A stretch of 64,000 nt of DNA from Deltaproteobacteria bacterium (lineage in GTDB: Bacteria > Desulfobacterota > DSM-4660 > Desulfatiglandales > HGW-15), in assembly GCA_019308745.1 (NCBI GenBank), contig JAFDHO010000003.1, positions 1 through 64,000 on the forward strand. Reading direction: 5' to 3'. A program made the position numbers and the translations under genes. Shown here in pieces: positions 1 to 9,291 of the stretch (the stretch's first letter is position 1; every line of letters starts with the position of its first letter). The notes under the pieces were generated by a model, which had not been told where the DNA came from, searched no databases, and saw only the letters and a list, made by a program, of their open reading frames with translations.

Positions 1-36
1 CGCAGAAAAGACCAGCCCGGGAGGCTCGGAACGCAA

Positions 37-109
37 GAAAAGGCATCATCACCCCCGTTCGTCCATCACCGAGTTCTCTGAATCGCTTTTCAAACGGCTA
101 AAATGTTAC
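37..109. repeat. Right arm of a MITE-like inverted-repeat element, cut by the window edge
   Basis: These 73 bases are identical to the right arm of the element at 8431-8610 (8538-8610), ending in the same terminal sequence GGCTAAAATGTTAC. The sequence left of 37 differs from the centre of the other copy, so the middle of the element is variable or has been replaced. The left terminus, if it exists, lies outside the window. It sits about 75 bases upstream of the tatB-like start and so may lie in that gene's promoter region. Confidence 0.75.
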
Positions 110-185
110 GAAAATATGAAGCTCAAAGCAGCACCATAACAAACCCCGGCCCTAGATGGAATAGGGGACAGAGGAGAAAGAGCAG

Positions 186-566
186 ATGTTTGGTATCGGG
201 TTGCCCGAATTGATCCTGATCATGGTTATTGCCCTCATTGTTATCGGCCCTGGTAAATTACCCGAGTTGGCGAGGGCGATCGGCAAAGGGATGGCGGAGT
301 TCAGGAAGGCTACCGAGGAGATAAAGGAGAGTCTCGACCTGGATGAAGATATCCGGGAGGTCAAGAAGGATCTGGCCGATTCGATCAGCGGCCTGGAAAG
401 ACCTTTGGACATCCCCGAACCGTATCCAGGAGAGGGAGGCGGAGCGCTGGGCGAGGGTTCCGAGGCCATAGGAAGTGGTGGGGAAGAGGAAGGAAAAGAG
501 GAGGACGCACCGGATCACGTGGCCGAAGGTGAGACGGCCGAGGAGAACAAAGGCAATGGTGGATGA
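186..566 (+). CDS. tatB: Twin-arginine translocase subunit, TatA/TatB family (TatB-like)
   Basis: Small membrane subunit of the Tat system, which exports folded proteins carrying an RR signal. The 126-residue product starts with one transmembrane helix (about residues 5-21), then the hinge [10 protein letters not shown] and an amphipathic helix (about 25-55), then a long acidic, glycine-rich tail. Glu8 in GLPEL and the long tail favour TatB over TatA, but the two are hard to separate by sequence alone and this may serve both roles. A GAGGAG ribosome site precedes the ATG. The last 11 bases overlap tatC, which implies translational coupling. At least one Tat substrate candidate (the ApbE protein at 16551-17597) is in this window. 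Confidence 0.9.
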   Translation: MFGIGLPELILIMVIALIVIGPGKLPELARAIGKGMAEFRKATEEIKESLDLDEDIREVKKDLADSISGLERPLDIPEPYPGEGGGALGEGSEAIGSGGEEEGKEEDAPDHVAEGETAEENKGNGG

Positions 567-1317
567 TGAGAGGCAGCCCTTCCTGAGTCACTTGGAGGAA
601 TTGAGAAAGAGACTCATCGCATGTGCCGTCGCGGCGGGGGCCGGATTTGTTGTCGCCTACATCTTTTCCGAAAGGCTTTTCCGACTCTTGATCTACCCCC
701 TGAAGTCCCAGATGCCCGAAGGGGACAGGCTGATTTTCACAAGCCTTCCGGAGATGTTCTTGACCTACATCAAGGTGGCCTTTGTCACGGGGATCCTGAT
801 GTCTTCCCCCTATATCTTTTACCAGCTATGGATGTTCGTTGCACCGGGCCTCTACCAGAACGAAAAAAAATACGTCATCCCGTTCGTTGTTTCTTCAACG
901 ATTCTTTTTGTTGGGGGCGCGATCTTTGGCTACTTTGTGGTGTTTCCCTTCGGGTTTCGTTTCTTTTTGGGGTTTGCCAACGATTACATTCAGGCCCTTC
1001 CCTCTGTAAAGCAGTATTTCTCCTTTTCCATCAAGCTCCTCTTTGCATTCGGAATGGTCTTTGAACTCCCGGTCGTGGTGTTTTTCTTGACAAAAATAGG
1101 CTTGGTGACACCGGAACTGTTGAAGAGGAAGCGAAAGTATGCCATCCTGCTCACCTTTGTGATGGCAGCCATCCTCACGCCCCCTGACGTGGTTACCCAG
1201 TGTATGATGGCAGGCCCCTTGATCGTGCTCTATGAAGTGAGTATCTTCATAGCCAGGATTGCAAGGAGGAGGAAGGCGGAAGAGGATGAACCTTCGGAAG
1301 AGGGCGCTGAAGCATAG
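556..1317 (+). CDS. tatC: Twin-arginine translocase subunit TatC
   Basis: Six-helix receptor subunit of the Tat translocase that binds twin-arginine signal peptides. The start at 556 ([17 protein letters not shown]) is chosen because it gives the family's usual cytoplasmic N-terminus with the HLEELRKR motif; an upstream in-frame ATG at 475 lies inside the tatB-like gene and would add only non-homologous residues. The product is about 253 residues, normal for TatC, with the conserved FxxY/PYxxYQLW region near residue 100 and a charged cytoplasmic C-terminus rich in Arg and Glu. It overlaps the preceding gene by 11 bases, forming a two-gene tat operon. The next gene is convergent, leaving 133 bases between them. 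Confidence 0.95.
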   Translation: MVDDERQPFLSHLEELRKRLIACAVAAGAGFVVAYIFSERLFRLLIYPLKSQMPEGDRLIFTSLPEMFLTYIKVAFVTGILMSSPYIFYQLWMFVAPGLYQNEKKYVIPFVVSSTILFVGGAIFGYFVVFPFGFRFFLGFANDYIQALPSVKQYFSFSIKLLFAFGMVFELPVVVFFLTKIGLVTPELLKRKRKYAILLTFVMAAILTPPDVVTQCMMAGPLIVLYEVSIFIARIARRRKAEEDEPSEEGAEA

Positions 1318-1450
1318 GTGATGCCTGCACAGGAACTCAAGCCCAGCAGGGCGGGATCTTCTTGCGACCGGCATTGCGGCTCGGTCCACTGTGCGCCTCT
1401 CGCAAAGGCATCTCAATCTGGGGGGTTGCGACGGAATGGTCGTGGATATA

Positions 1451-3430
1451 TCAGTGCACGATACGAAAGGTCTTTCCTGAAATGGTCAGGATCAGGGGGT
1501 CCTTTACGACCTCTCCATACCGGTCAAAGGCTATCCACCCGGTAACGCCAAAGAAGTCGGCATAGGATGATATGTGCCTCCGAAGTTCCCTCCTTGTCTT
1601 GACAGGGCCGTTATTGTTGATGATCTCCTTCAAGAATCTCATGGTATCGTAACCGGTAGCGGACAATATGCCGGGCTCTGATTCAAAACTGGCCCTGTAT
1701 GTGCTGATAAACTGCTCCAGCTCACGGGATGAATCACCGTCCCCGTGGGGGTAAAATCCCACAGGAATGAGGGCTCCCTGGAGGTAGTCTCCGGCCAGTT
1801 CGATCAATTCCGGTGACTGCCATAGACTGGTTCCGAGAAAGCGGACATCAAAGACGTTATGGAAAGGAAACTGGGGGGCGATGAGGGCCACGGTTTGATA
1901 GTTATCCGGGATGAACACTGCATCGAAGTCCACGAGGGGTTCAGGTTCTTCATCGGTAAAGGGTATATCTTCAATCTTCTCTTCCGCCCTGAGCCATCTG
2001 AATTCCTCCAGCATCCTTGAAACAGACTCCGGGCGGGGATAGTAGAGCCCCACCATCTTCTTTATTTCCACTTCGAAATCGGTTTGGTCAGGCCTATAGG
2101 TCTCCACCGCCCTTATTTCACCCCCAAGCTCTTCCACCTTGTCCCAGAAGAGGTTCATAAAGAACCGTCCGTAAGAATTATCCGGGTAAAGAATCGCAAA
2201 TCTCTTGAGGTTCATCTTCAGGGCCTTGTCCACGATGCTTTCGACTTGCTTTGAGGGTGTCAAGAAGTTGCGGAATACCATGGAGCCCTCGGTGGCGATG
2301 CCTTGCCTTTGGGTTAGGGTGATAATGGGGACACCCAGTTCCTGAGCCCTCCTGGCAGCCGCCTGGGCAGGCTTGCTTGCCAAGGGGCCTATGACAGCGA
2401 CGGCCTTGTCTTGGGAGGCCAGCTCTTCCAAGGCTCGCACGGCGGTGTCCGGGTCACCCGCAGTGTCCTTGATGACCAGTTCGAGGGGTTGATTGTCGGT
2501 TTTCTCTTGAAACAGCCCCATGCCCAACTGAATTCCGTTCAAGACCTCCTGGCCATAGATGGCAAAGGGGCCACTGAGGGGGAGGAGGCATCCGATCACG
2601 CCCGGTCTTACAGAGAGTTCCTCCTCAATGGTCTTGAGCATGTCACGGCCAATGTCCACCCAAAACTGCTCTGAAGAGGATCTGACCAGTGCCGCGGCCG
2701 CTTCCTTTGCCTCCGGGAGTTCGCCGGATTCGAGGAATTTAAGGGCCATCTGGTAGTATAGGCTGGGGGCGTAAGGTGTTCCTGAAACAGAAACTTCCAT
2801 TGATTGGAGGTCTTGTAGAGACGCTGAATGGACCAGGGCAATTATCAGCTCTTGGATCTCTTTCACGTTTACTGTTCCATCATCAGGCCCTGTGACGGCC
2901 TGCACATACCATTTGAGGGCCCCCGCCTTGTCTCCTTCCACATCGAGACACCGTCCAAGGTAAGAGGACACCTTTCTTCTCAGGGGGTGAGAAGGGTGCT
3001 TTTCCAACCAGAGGGATGCACTGGCCGCAGATTTCTCATAGTCTCCGCTTTGATAGTAGAGGCGGGTGATGTCGGCCTCCAGGACAGGCGCATCAGGGTG
3101 ATCAGGAAATTCCCTCACGGCCCTATCAAGAAGGAGTATGGCTCCTTGGAAGTCGCCCAGCTCTTCCTTGGCCTTGGCAATACGATAGAGAGCCGTCCTC
3201 TCCTTTTCCCCTTCGGGGTAGAGTTCCAGGTACCGATAGTATCCCTCGATCGCCTTTGCGAACTTCCCTTCCCTGAAATCTTGTTCTGCGAGGAGAAAGG
3301 GGTCGGGTAGGGGAGGCCTCTCTGGAGGTTTTCTCAGGGCTTCCCTGGGGTAACAACCGGACAAAAAAAAGGCTATCCCCACCAGTAGAGTGAAGATAGC
3401 CTTCGTCTTGGGAATATAGGGAAATCTCAC
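1451..3430 (-). CDS. LpoA/LppC-like penicillin-binding protein activator lipoprotein (TPR + periplasmic binding fold)
   Basis: Predicted lipoprotein of 659 residues: an N-terminal signal ends in FFLSGC with Cys26 as the lipidated residue. Residues about 45-265 contain TPR-like helical repeats (for example [19 protein letters not shown]), and residues about 285-655 form a type I periplasmic binding fold resembling branched-chain amino acid receptors ([21 protein letters not shown] near the start). This order matches LppC/LpoA proteins that activate peptidoglycan synthases; the precise partner is inferred. The GTG/ATG start overlaps the dnaK stop by 4 bases, so it is probably co-translated with the chaperone. 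An alternative is a solute receptor without an adjacent permease, but none is nearby. Confidence 0.8.
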   Translation of the reverse strand: MRFPYIPKTKAIFTLLVGIAFFLSGCYPREALRKPPERPPLPDPFLLAEQDFREGKFAKAIEGYYRYLELYPEGEKERTALYRIAKAKEELGDFQGAILLLDRAVREFPDHPDAPVLEADITRLYYQSGDYEKSAASASLWLEKHPSHPLRRKVSSYLGRCLDVEGDKAGALKWYVQAVTGPDDGTVNVKEIQELIIALVHSASLQDLQSMEVSVSGTPYAPSLYYQMALKFLESGELPEAKEAAAALVRSSSEQFWVDIGRDMLKTIEEELSVRPGVIGCLLPLSGPFAIYGQEVLNGIQLGMGLFQEKTDNQPLELVIKDTAGDPDTAVRALEELASQDKAVAVIGPLASKPAQAAARRAQELGVPIITLTQRQGIATEGSMVFRNFLTPSKQVESIVDKALKMNLKRFAILYPDNSYGRFFMNLFWDKVEELGGEIRAVETYRPDQTDFEVEIKKMVGLYYPRPESVSRMLEEFRWLRAEEKIEDIPFTDEEPEPLVDFDAVFIPDNYQTVALIAPQFPFHNVFDVRFLGTSLWQSPELIELAGDYLQGALIPVGFYPHGDGDSSRELEQFISTYRASFESEPGILSATGYDTMRFLKEIINNNGPVKTRRELRRHISSYADFFGVTGWIAFDRYGEVVKDPLILTISGKTFRIVH

Positions 3431-5340
3431 TTCTTTACTTCCTCGAAATCCGCATCCACCACATCCTCTTCTTTGGATGAATCACTGCTGCCGCCGGCAG
3501 AACCTGAAGCTGCTTGCTCGGCACCGGCCTGTCCACTGGCCTGAGCATACATGGCCTCCGCCAGCTTGTGGGAAGCCTGCGTTAATTCATCCGAGAGGCG
3601 CTTGATCTCTTCGGCATTGTCACCTTCCATGGCCTTTTTCAGGTTTTCTATGGCCCTATTGATATCAGATTTCGTGGATTCGTCAAGTTTATCCCCGGCC
3701 TCCTTGATGGATTTTTCTGTCTGGTAGATAAATGAATCAGCCATGTTGCGTGCGTCCACCAGCTCTCTCTTCTTCCTGTCTTCTTCGGCGTGCAGTTCGG
3801 CGTCCTTGACGAGCTGCTGGATCTCCGCCTCGGAGAGACCGCTGGAGGCAGTGATCTTTATGGATTGCTCCTTCCCCGTTCCCAGATCCTTTGCAGAGAC
3901 GTGAACGATGCCGTTCGCATCAATGTCAAAGGTCACTTCGATCTGTGGCACACCCCTGGGTGCGGGGGGTATCCCCACGAGTTGGAATCTCCCCAACGTC
4001 TTATTGTTGGCGGCCATCTCCCGCTCACCTTGTAGGACATGGATTTCCACGGCTGGTTGATTGTCGGCTGCCGTTGAAAATACCTGGCTCTTTTTTGTGG
4101 GGATCGTTGTATTCTTTTCAATGAGTTTCGTGAACACGCCACCCAGGGTCTCTATACCGAGAGAGAGGGGCGTCACGTCCAGGAGAAGCACATCCTTCAC
4201 CTCGCCCTTCAACACACCTCCCTGGATCGCCGCACCGATCGCAACGACTTCATCGGGGTTGACACCTTTGCTGGGTTCTCGGCCGAATACTTCTTTGACC
4301 TTTTGTTGTACTCTGGGCATGCGAGTCATGCCTCCAACGAGGATGACCTCGTCTATGTCATTAGCTTTCAAACCGGAATCCTTGAGTGCTATATTGCAGG
4401 GGCCAACAACCCTCTCAACAAGATCGTCCACCAGGGCTTCCAGCTTGGCCCTCGTCAGCTTTATATTGAGGTGTTTCGGGCCGCTTGCATCCGCCGTGAT
4501 AAAGGGGAGGTTGATATCGGTCTCCTGGGAGCTGGACAATTCCATCTTGGCCTTTTCAGCGGCCTCCTTCAATCTCTGCAAGGCCATCTTATCGTTTCGC
4601 AAATCAATACCCTGGTCCTTCTTGAATTCATCGGCCAGGTAGTCTACGATCCGTAGATCAAAGTCTTCGCCGCCCAAGTGTGTATCTCCGTTCGTAGACT
4701 TCACCTCAAAGACCCCTTCTCCTATTTCCAGGATGGAGATATCGAATGTTCCGCCACCAAGATCGAATACGGCAATCTTCTTGTCACCTTTCTTGTCCAG
4801 CCCGTAGGCGAGGGATGCGGCTGTGGGCTCGTTGATAATCCTCTCAACATTAAGCCCGGCGATACGACCCGCATCTTTGGTGGCCTGCCTTTGGCTGTCA
4901 TTGAAATATGCCGGAACGGTGATCACGGCCTCCGTGACCTTTTCTCCGAGGTAATCCTCTGCGGTCTGCTTCATCTTTTGCAGGATCATGGCAGATATCT
5001 GTGCGGGGCTATAACTCTTTCCTCTAACCTCCACATGGGCATCCCCGTTTGAGGCCTTGACGATCTTATAGGGAAGCACCTTGATGTCTTTTTGGACTTC
5101 AGGGGAGTCATATTTTCGGCCAATGAGCCTCTTGACGGCGAATATGGTGTTGTCAGGGTTGGTGATGGCCTGGCGTTTGGCTATCTGACCCACCAGCCTC
5201 TCCCCCTTTTCATTGAAGGCAACCATCGAAGGCGTGGTTCTGCTGCCCTCCGCATTGGCAATTACAACAGGATCCCCTCCCTCCATAACAGCTACACAGG
5301 AATTGGTTGTCCCAAGATCAATGCCTATTATTTTGCCCAT
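3427..5340 (-). CDS. dnaK: Chaperone DnaK (Hsp70)
   Basis: ATP-dependent Hsp70 chaperone of 637 residues. The nucleotide-binding domain opens with [11 protein letters not shown] and contains the phosphate loop [13 protein letters not shown] and [15 protein letters not shown]; the linker [16 protein letters not shown] leads to the substrate-binding domain, and the helical lid ends in an acidic tail with [12 protein letters not shown]. Nothing essential is missing. The start has a strong GGAGG site. GrpE, its exchange factor, lies 82 bases upstream on the same strand; no dnaJ follows, the usual third partner's place being taken by a lipoprotein gene that overlaps the dnaK stop. Confidence 0.99.
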   Translation of the reverse strand: MGKIIGIDLGTTNSCVAVMEGGDPVVIANAEGSRTTPSMVAFNEKGERLVGQIAKRQAITNPDNTIFAVKRLIGRKYDSPEVQKDIKVLPYKIVKASNGDAHVEVRGKSYSPAQISAMILQKMKQTAEDYLGEKVTEAVITVPAYFNDSQRQATKDAGRIAGLNVERIINEPTAASLAYGLDKKGDKKIAVFDLGGGTFDISILEIGEGVFEVKSTNGDTHLGGEDFDLRIVDYLADEFKKDQGIDLRNDKMALQRLKEAAEKAKMELSSSQETDINLPFITADASGPKHLNIKLTRAKLEALVDDLVERVVGPCNIALKDSGLKANDIDEVILVGGMTRMPRVQQKVKEVFGREPSKGVNPDEVVAIGAAIQGGVLKGEVKDVLLLDVTPLSLGIETLGGVFTKLIEKNTTIPTKKSQVFSTAADNQPAVEIHVLQGEREMAANNKTLGRFQLVGIPPAPRGVPQIEVTFDIDANGIVHVSAKDLGTGKEQSIKITASSGLSEAEIQQLVKDAELHAEEDRKKRELVDARNMADSFIYQTEKSIKEAGDKLDESTKSDINRAIENLKKAMEGDNAEEIKRLSDELTQASHKLAEAMYAQASGQAGAEQAASGSAGGSSDSSKEEDVVDADFEEVKK

Positions 5341-5422
5341 TTTCTACCTCCTAAGATCATGTGCTCTATTGTGAGCGGAAATATTGAGTTGTTCAACTCT
5401 CTCTTAGGGCAACAGGCCGCTC

Positions 5423-6067
5423 TCAATCGACCCCTTCCCCCCTATCGCCCTCGCCCGAGGCCCTACCTCTGCTCACCACCACCATGGCAGGACGGATCAG
5501 CCGCTGGTTAAAGAGATAACCCTTTTGCATCTCTTCCAATACCGTTCCGGGCTCAACCCCATCGTCTTCCCTTTCAGATACAGCGTGGTGATAGTTGGGA
5601 TCAAAGGGCCTGTTTAGTGCTCCTATCTCTTCCAGCCCCGATTTGACCAGGGTATCCTTCAGCCCCTTCAAGGTAAGCTCCACTCCTTCCCTGAGCGCAC
5701 TCAGGGAGTTGTTTGAACGGGCGTGGGAAATGGCCAATTCCAAATTGTCCACCACCGGAAGCAACTCTTTGACCAAGGACTCATTGGCGTATTTGGCCAG
5801 TTCCGCCCTCTCTTTGCTGTTCCTCTTTTTCAGGTTTTCGATGTCGGCCTGGGAGCGGAGGTAAAGATCATAATTCCTTTTGGCTTCTTCCTGTATTTCC
5901 GCTATCTTTTCCATCAGTTCTGCCTTGGTCATCTTTTCCAGAGGCTTTTCTTTATGGTGTTGAACGTCCTCTTTGTCTCGGCTTTCTCTGATGTCGGCCC
6001 TCGCCATCTCGTCCTTGCTTTTCTCTTCTGCGGCTTTTGATTGCGCCTTGTGATCTCCGTTCACCAT
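5423..6067 (-). CDS. grpE: Nucleotide exchange factor GrpE
   Basis: Homodimeric exchange factor that releases ADP from DnaK. The 214-residue product has a charged, low-complexity N-terminal tail (about 1-45), a long coiled coil (about 45-105, including ADIENLKKRNSKER), and the C-terminal beta wing with NPNYHHAVS and GTVLEEMQKGYLFNQRLIRPA, both family hallmarks. It is the first gene of the grpE-dnaK-lipoprotein operon. A candidate sigma-70 promoter at 6152-6180 lies about 85 bases upstream. No CIRCE element or sigma-32 consensus is visible. Confidence 0.97.
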   Translation of the reverse strand: MVNGDHKAQSKAAEEKSKDEMARADIRESRDKEDVQHHKEKPLEKMTKAELMEKIAEIQEEAKRNYDLYLRSQADIENLKKRNSKERAELAKYANESLVKELLPVVDNLELAISHARSNNSLSALREGVELTLKGLKDTLVKSGLEEIGALNRPFDPNYHHAVSEREDDGVEPGTVLEEMQKGYLFNQRLIRPAMVVVSRGRASGEGDRGEGVD

Positions 6068-6151
6068 CGTTTACACCAATCTGCTCCTTTTTGTGGATTG
6101 GGGACCCGGTAGGGGCAAGTGTGCACTATGAGAAAGATTTGATTATGGGAT

Positions 6152-6180
6152 ACGATAAGCATCGGAAAATGCTTTGTCAA
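6152..6180 (-). promoter_or_regulatory. Promoter of grpE-dnaK with dyad AAGCAT-N6-ATGCTT in the spacer
   Basis: On the minus strand, TTGACA (6180-6175) is followed by a 17-base spacer and TATCGT (6157-6152). The spacer carries a perfect 6-bp dyad, AAGCAT and ATGCTT separated by six bases (6157-6174), placed exactly between the -35 and -10 hexamers, where a repressor would block RNA polymerase. The dyad does not match CIRCE (TTAGCACTC-N9-GAGTGCTAA). Confidence 0.55.
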
Positions 6181-6201
6181 GGAGAGCCCAATCAGGTTTT
6201 T

Positions 6202-6930
6202 TCAGTTATTTCTGAACTTTTTCCAGGCCTCGATCAGGTCTTCCACGGGGTCGGAAGGCCTTTCCCCTGAAGGAGGCGGAAGGGGGGAGAGGCTTCTGAG
6301 GTTGTGGATATGACGATCAATGATCTCGGCAAGCGAGTAGATAAGGCTGGGTGCATATTCCCGGGTAAGGTCCCGGGTTTGCCGGTCGTCACGGCCCGTA
6401 GGTTTGATAAACAGCCCGTCGGCCCCGGCCTTGAACATTTCAACCGCGTCGTCTATCATGCTCTTTCTGGTATAAAAAACGGCGGGTACTCCCGGATAGG
6501 ACCTCCTGACCCGATGGAGGTTTTCGATGCCGTACCTGCTGTTCTGGCCAACCAGATCACTGGCTCTCCTGAAGATACTCCTCCAGCCCTCGACAATGGC
6601 AAATAGCCTCTTCAGGAATTCATTGTTTCGGTCACCCTCGAAGGCATCAAGGCCCCCGTAAACTTCCCGGAGCGTCTTGATACGAGAGGCCTGCTCTTCA
6701 AGCTCGACCATCGAAGGAATGGCCGGTTTCTTGACCTCGGGATCCTGCCCCCACAGGTCCAACAAGAACAGGAGGGGTATCCTTTCGCCCAGCAACTCCC
6801 TGGCCTCCTCGAAGGTATAGGCTTGGAGGAATTCCAGCCCGGGGGACCTGGGGGCGATCTCCTGTCTTACGAGTTCGTGTTCGAAATCAGAGTCGTCAAT
6901 GAAACAGATAATCAAGTCCATTTTACTCAT
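6202..6930 (-). CDS. Response-regulator receiver-like protein with an insertion between phosphoacceptor and Thr
   Basis: 242 residues. The receiver landmarks are all present: acidic pair D12-D13 (CFIDDSDFE), phosphoacceptor candidate D58 in LLFLLDLWG, Thr154 in AVFYTRKS, and Lys176 in GLFIKPTGR. Thr to Lys spacing (22) equals that of CheY, but D58 to Thr is 96 residues instead of about 30, so roughly 66 extra helical residues (about 65-140) are inserted between beta-3 and beta-4. No output domain follows; the C-terminal tail is proline-rich then helical. No histidine kinase is adjacent. It probably signals by protein contact; the role is unknown. It ends just before the grpE promoter. Confidence 0.6.
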   Translation of the reverse strand: MSKMDLIICFIDDSDFEHELVRQEIAPRSPGLEFLQAYTFEEARELLGERIPLLFLLDLWGQDPEVKKPAIPSMVELEEQASRIKTLREVYGGLDAFEGDRNNEFLKRLFAIVEGWRSIFRRASDLVGQNSRYGIENLHRVRRSYPGVPAVFYTRKSMIDDAVEMFKAGADGLFIKPTGRDDRQTRDLTREYAPSLIYSLAEIIDRHIHNLRSLSPLPPPSGERPSDPVEDLIEAWKKFRNN

Positions 6931-6984
6931 TGGAAATTGTCTGATAATCGGGATTTGGAACTTGGAATTTCCCGTTCATCAGGG

Positions 6985-7896
6985 CTAGGGGCCATCTTCC
7001 AGACCATGACCTGTAATTCGCTCCAATGCCTCCAGGTATCTCTCCCGGGTCTTTTGGACGATTTCTTCCGGAAGCCCGGGTGGAGGCGGCTTCTTTTCCC
7101 ATCCAAGGGAGCTGAGATAATCCCTCAAGAATTGTTTGTCAAAGCTCTTTTGAGGGCCACCGGGGCAATAAGAGTCCATTGGCCAGAACCTGGAACTGTC
7201 AGGGGTCATAACTTCATCTATCAAGATGACCCCGTCGTCCACGATACCAAATTCAAACTTCGTATCTGCGATGATAATTCCCTTCTTCTCGGCATATTCG
7301 CTTCCACGCTGATATATCCTCAGGCTCAAGGTCCTGACCTGCTCTGCCATGTCCCCTCCGAGTAACTCGACCGCCTTTTCAAAGGTGATGTTTTCGTCGT
7401 GTATGCCCTCTTCGGCCTTGGTACTGGGCGTAAAGATAGGTTCCGGCAGTTTTTGCGACTCGGCCAGGCCCCCCGGGAGAGGAATGCCGCATATACTGCC
7501 TCGCTCTTGATATTCGAGCCAGCCGGAGCCCGAGATATAGCCTCTCACTATACATTCAACGGGCAAGGGCCTTGCCTTTTTCACCAGCATGCTCCGCCCC
7601 TGGAGCTGGTTCAGGTACGAGGGACAGGGATCTGGGTACTCCGATGGGTCGGAGGACACGACGTGGTTTTCAACGAGTGACCGGAGGTGATCAAACCAAA
7701 AGAGCGATATCTTGGTCAGGATCTTGCCCTTCTCGGGAATCGGATCATCCATGACGACATCGAAGGCTGAGATCCGGTCGCTTGCCACGATCAGGAAATG
7801 CTCGCCCACATCGTAGATGTCCCTCACCTTTCCCCTCTTGTAGAGCTTCAGATCCGGGAGTTCTGACTTTAGCATAGGCTCAGAGGTCGTTGGCAT
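6985..7896 (-). CDS. purC: Phosphoribosylaminoimidazole-succinocarboxamide synthase PurC
   Basis: Catalyses ATP-dependent ligation of aspartate to CAIR in purine synthesis. The 303-residue product contains [13 protein letters not shown] near the N-terminus, [38 protein letters not shown] and [10 protein letters not shown], all SAICAR synthase signatures; it is of the longer type (about 300 residues) rather than the 240-residue E. coli type. The start at 7896 is chosen because a near-perfect GGAGGAGGA site lies just upstream; the in-frame ATG at 7953 would place this site inside the gene. purE, for the preceding step, lies far away at 61764. Confidence 0.96.
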   Translation of the reverse strand: MPTTSEPMLKSELPDLKLYKRGKVRDIYDVGEHFLIVASDRISAFDVVMDDPIPEKGKILTKISLFWFDHLRSLVENHVVSSDPSEYPDPCPSYLNQLQGRSMLVKKARPLPVECIVRGYISGSGWLEYQERGSICGIPLPGGLAESQKLPEPIFTPSTKAEEGIHDENITFEKAVELLGGDMAEQVRTLSLRIYQRGSEYAEKKGIIIADTKFEFGIVDDGVILIDEVMTPDSSRFWPMDSYCPGGPQKSFDKQFLRDYLSSLGWEKKPPPPGLPEEIVQKTRERYLEALERITGHGLEDGP

Positions 7897-7916
7897 ATGA
7901 TTCCTCCTCCAGAAAC

Positions 7917-7942
7917 ACCCCCCTTTGCTCCCCGGGGGGGGT
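7917..7942 (-). promoter_or_regulatory. GC stem-loop in the purC 5' leader
   Basis: ACCCCCC (7917-7923) can pair with GGGGGGT (7936-7942), leaving a 12-base loop, directly next to the GGAGGAGGA ribosome site of purC. It could hinder ribosome access or simply reflect a G-run. No known purine riboswitch pattern is seen. Confidence 0.35.
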
Positions 7943-8098
7943 AATGATTTCAATGGCGATGGATCTTGCTGGGATTGCTATCTTTCATGATTCATGACAT
8001 AATGTCAAGAACGTCTAATCGTCCAGTACTTCCCCGAAGAGAGGCAAGCTTTGAGTCTCCCGCTCTCAATGTCAATCACAAGTCCGGAGGAGGAGTCA

Positions 8099-8401
8099 AT
8101 GATTATTTCCGGGGAGAAACTCGAGGTACTGAATGCGATTTCTGATTTCGACAGGAGAATCGAGAAGATGCATCTCGATTTCCAGAAGTACCGTTCCGGG
8201 GTTGAGAAACGAATGCCGGATTGGGAACGGCTCGAGAGGGACTTGTTGACTTTTTCCCGGAGAAGAATCTATGAAATCGAGATATCCAACAGGTTGGACA
8301 GGGTGCTCTACAAGTTCCAGAACAGGAAGAAGATCTGGCTCTCCTGGGTAGATGAAGTCCACAGGAGGCCGGCAAAGGAAAAGGCCGAAACCCGCCAGTA
8401 G
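8099..8401 (+). CDS. Small uncharacterised helical protein
   Basis: 100 residues, mostly charged and predicted helical (for example FDRRIEKMHLDFQKYRSG and LERDLLTFSRRRIYEIE), so probably a coiled-coil or helical hairpin protein. I do not recognise a family. The start at 8099 is set by a strong GGAGGAGGA site at 8086-8094; an ATG at 8051 in the same frame lacks such a site. It stands alone between purC (divergent) and the inverted-repeat element at 8431. Confidence 0.6.
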   Translation: MIISGEKLEVLNAISDFDRRIEKMHLDFQKYRSGVEKRMPDWERLERDLLTFSRRRIYEIEISNRLDRVLYKFQNRKKIWLSWVDEVHRRPAKEKAETRQ

Positions 8402-8430
8402 GCCTCCCTAATCCCTCCCTTTGTTATTTC

Positions 8431-8610
8431 GTAACACTTTAGCCTTTTGAAATGCCTCCTCAGATAGGGAGAACGGGTGATGATGCCTTTTCTGGAGTGA
8501 CTGGCGGGAGGGCGCCGTCTTTTCGCGACTTGTCAGTGAAAAGGCATCATCACCCCCGTTCGTCCATCACCGAGTTCTCTGAATCGCTTTTCAAACGGCT
8601 AAAATGTTAC
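8431..8610. mobile_element. MITE-like inverted-repeat element with 8-bp target duplication
   Basis: Terminal inverted repeats: left GTAACACTTTAGCCTTTTGA (8431-) and the complement of right GGCTAAAATGTTAC (ending 8610), with inner arms GGGTGATGATGCCTTTT (8475-8491) and AAAAGGCATCATCACCC. The element is flanked by a perfect 8-base duplication, GTTATTTC at 8423-8430 and 8611-8618, the mark of transposition. It has no coding capacity, so it would need a transposase in trans. The right duplication contains the stop codon of the HU-like gene. A 73-base identical arm is at 37-109 and a diverged relative at 23799-24073. Confidence 0.8.
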
Positions 8611-8611
8611 G

Positions 8612-8995
8612 TTATTTCTGATTGGTGTCGTTGTCAGATGGGAGTTCACGCAGAGGTCTGTTAATCCTCTCCCTCAGTTTAGGCGAACATCGAAATCTGA
8701 CCACTCTCCTGGACCTGAGGATGATGGTTTCTCCTGTCCTGGGGTTGCGGCCCTTCCGTGCCCACTTGAATCGGATCTGGAACTTCCCGAAATCAGAAAG
8801 GAGCACGGACTCTCCCCTTTCCAGGCTATTCTTGATGATATTCAGGGTCGAATTGAGTAGCCTTTCTGCTCGCTTTCTTGAGAGGGGTTGATAATTGAAG
8901 TCGGGAAACAGGGATGGTTGTATGACATGCTTTTCCTTCCAGAGGCGGGTGTTTTTCATCAAGCTATTGATCAGATCCGCCTTCGTCAGTGTCAT
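8612..8995 (-). CDS. HU/IHF-family DNA-binding protein with an insertion
   Basis: Histone-like DNA-bending protein of 127 residues. The C-terminal half is a normal HU/IHF body: SVLLSDFGKFQIR, the arm motif KGRNPRTGE with the intercalating proline, and RRVVRFRCSPKLRERIN. The N-terminal helix TKADLINSLMKNTRL is normal too, but about 19 residues (WKEKHVIQPSLFPDFNYQP) separate it from the second helix LSRKRAERLLNS, where typical family members have only a short turn. The stop codon lies within the target duplication of the adjacent MITE. Whether it forms homodimers or pairs with another subunit cannot be told. Confidence 0.9.
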   Translation of the reverse strand: MTLTKADLINSLMKNTRLWKEKHVIQPSLFPDFNYQPLSRKRAERLLNSTLNIIKNSLERGESVLLSDFGKFQIRFKWARKGRNPRTGETIILRSRRVVRFRCSPKLRERINRPLRELPSDNDTNQK

Positions 8996-9044
8996 ATCAG
9001 CCCTCGTTTCGAAATGACCATTAATTTTGATTAGTTATTGGCAA

Positions 9045-9073
9045 AAGATGCCACATTTGATAATGTTTGTCAA
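9045..9073 (-). promoter_or_regulatory. Possible promoter of the HU-like gene
   Basis: TTGACA (9073-9068, minus strand) is followed after 17 bases by CATCTT (9050-9045), a poor -10. The spacer contains the dyad ACATT-ATCA-AATGT. Transcription would give a leader of about 45-50 bases before the start at 8995. Confidence 0.3.
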
Positions 9074-9291
9074 CAGAGTCCACGCGAGAAGTCCTGTGGA
9101 GGATGGCATTTAGCTCCTTACGCCGTGATTCATTGACTGAATCAGTCGAACGATTTCGATTAGGTATTGCAATCAACAGGCGTTTTGAGGGTTCAGAGTT
9201 CAGGATTGGCGGCAAAACAACAAGCAACGTGATTCGAAGTTGAAGCAAATTTCAAATATGTTTGGCCAGGTCTTAACAGCCAAGGGGCCCC

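Noticed and set aside
4061-4642. Serine-rich plus-strand frame opposite dnaK
   Set aside because: Shadow of the dnaK gene; no independent start or family features.
6068-6200. CIRCE element or sigma-32 promoter for grpE-dnaK
   Set aside because: Neither TTAGCACTC-N9-GAGTGCTAA nor a CTTGAAA/CCCCAT pair is present; only a sigma-70-like promoter with a different dyad.
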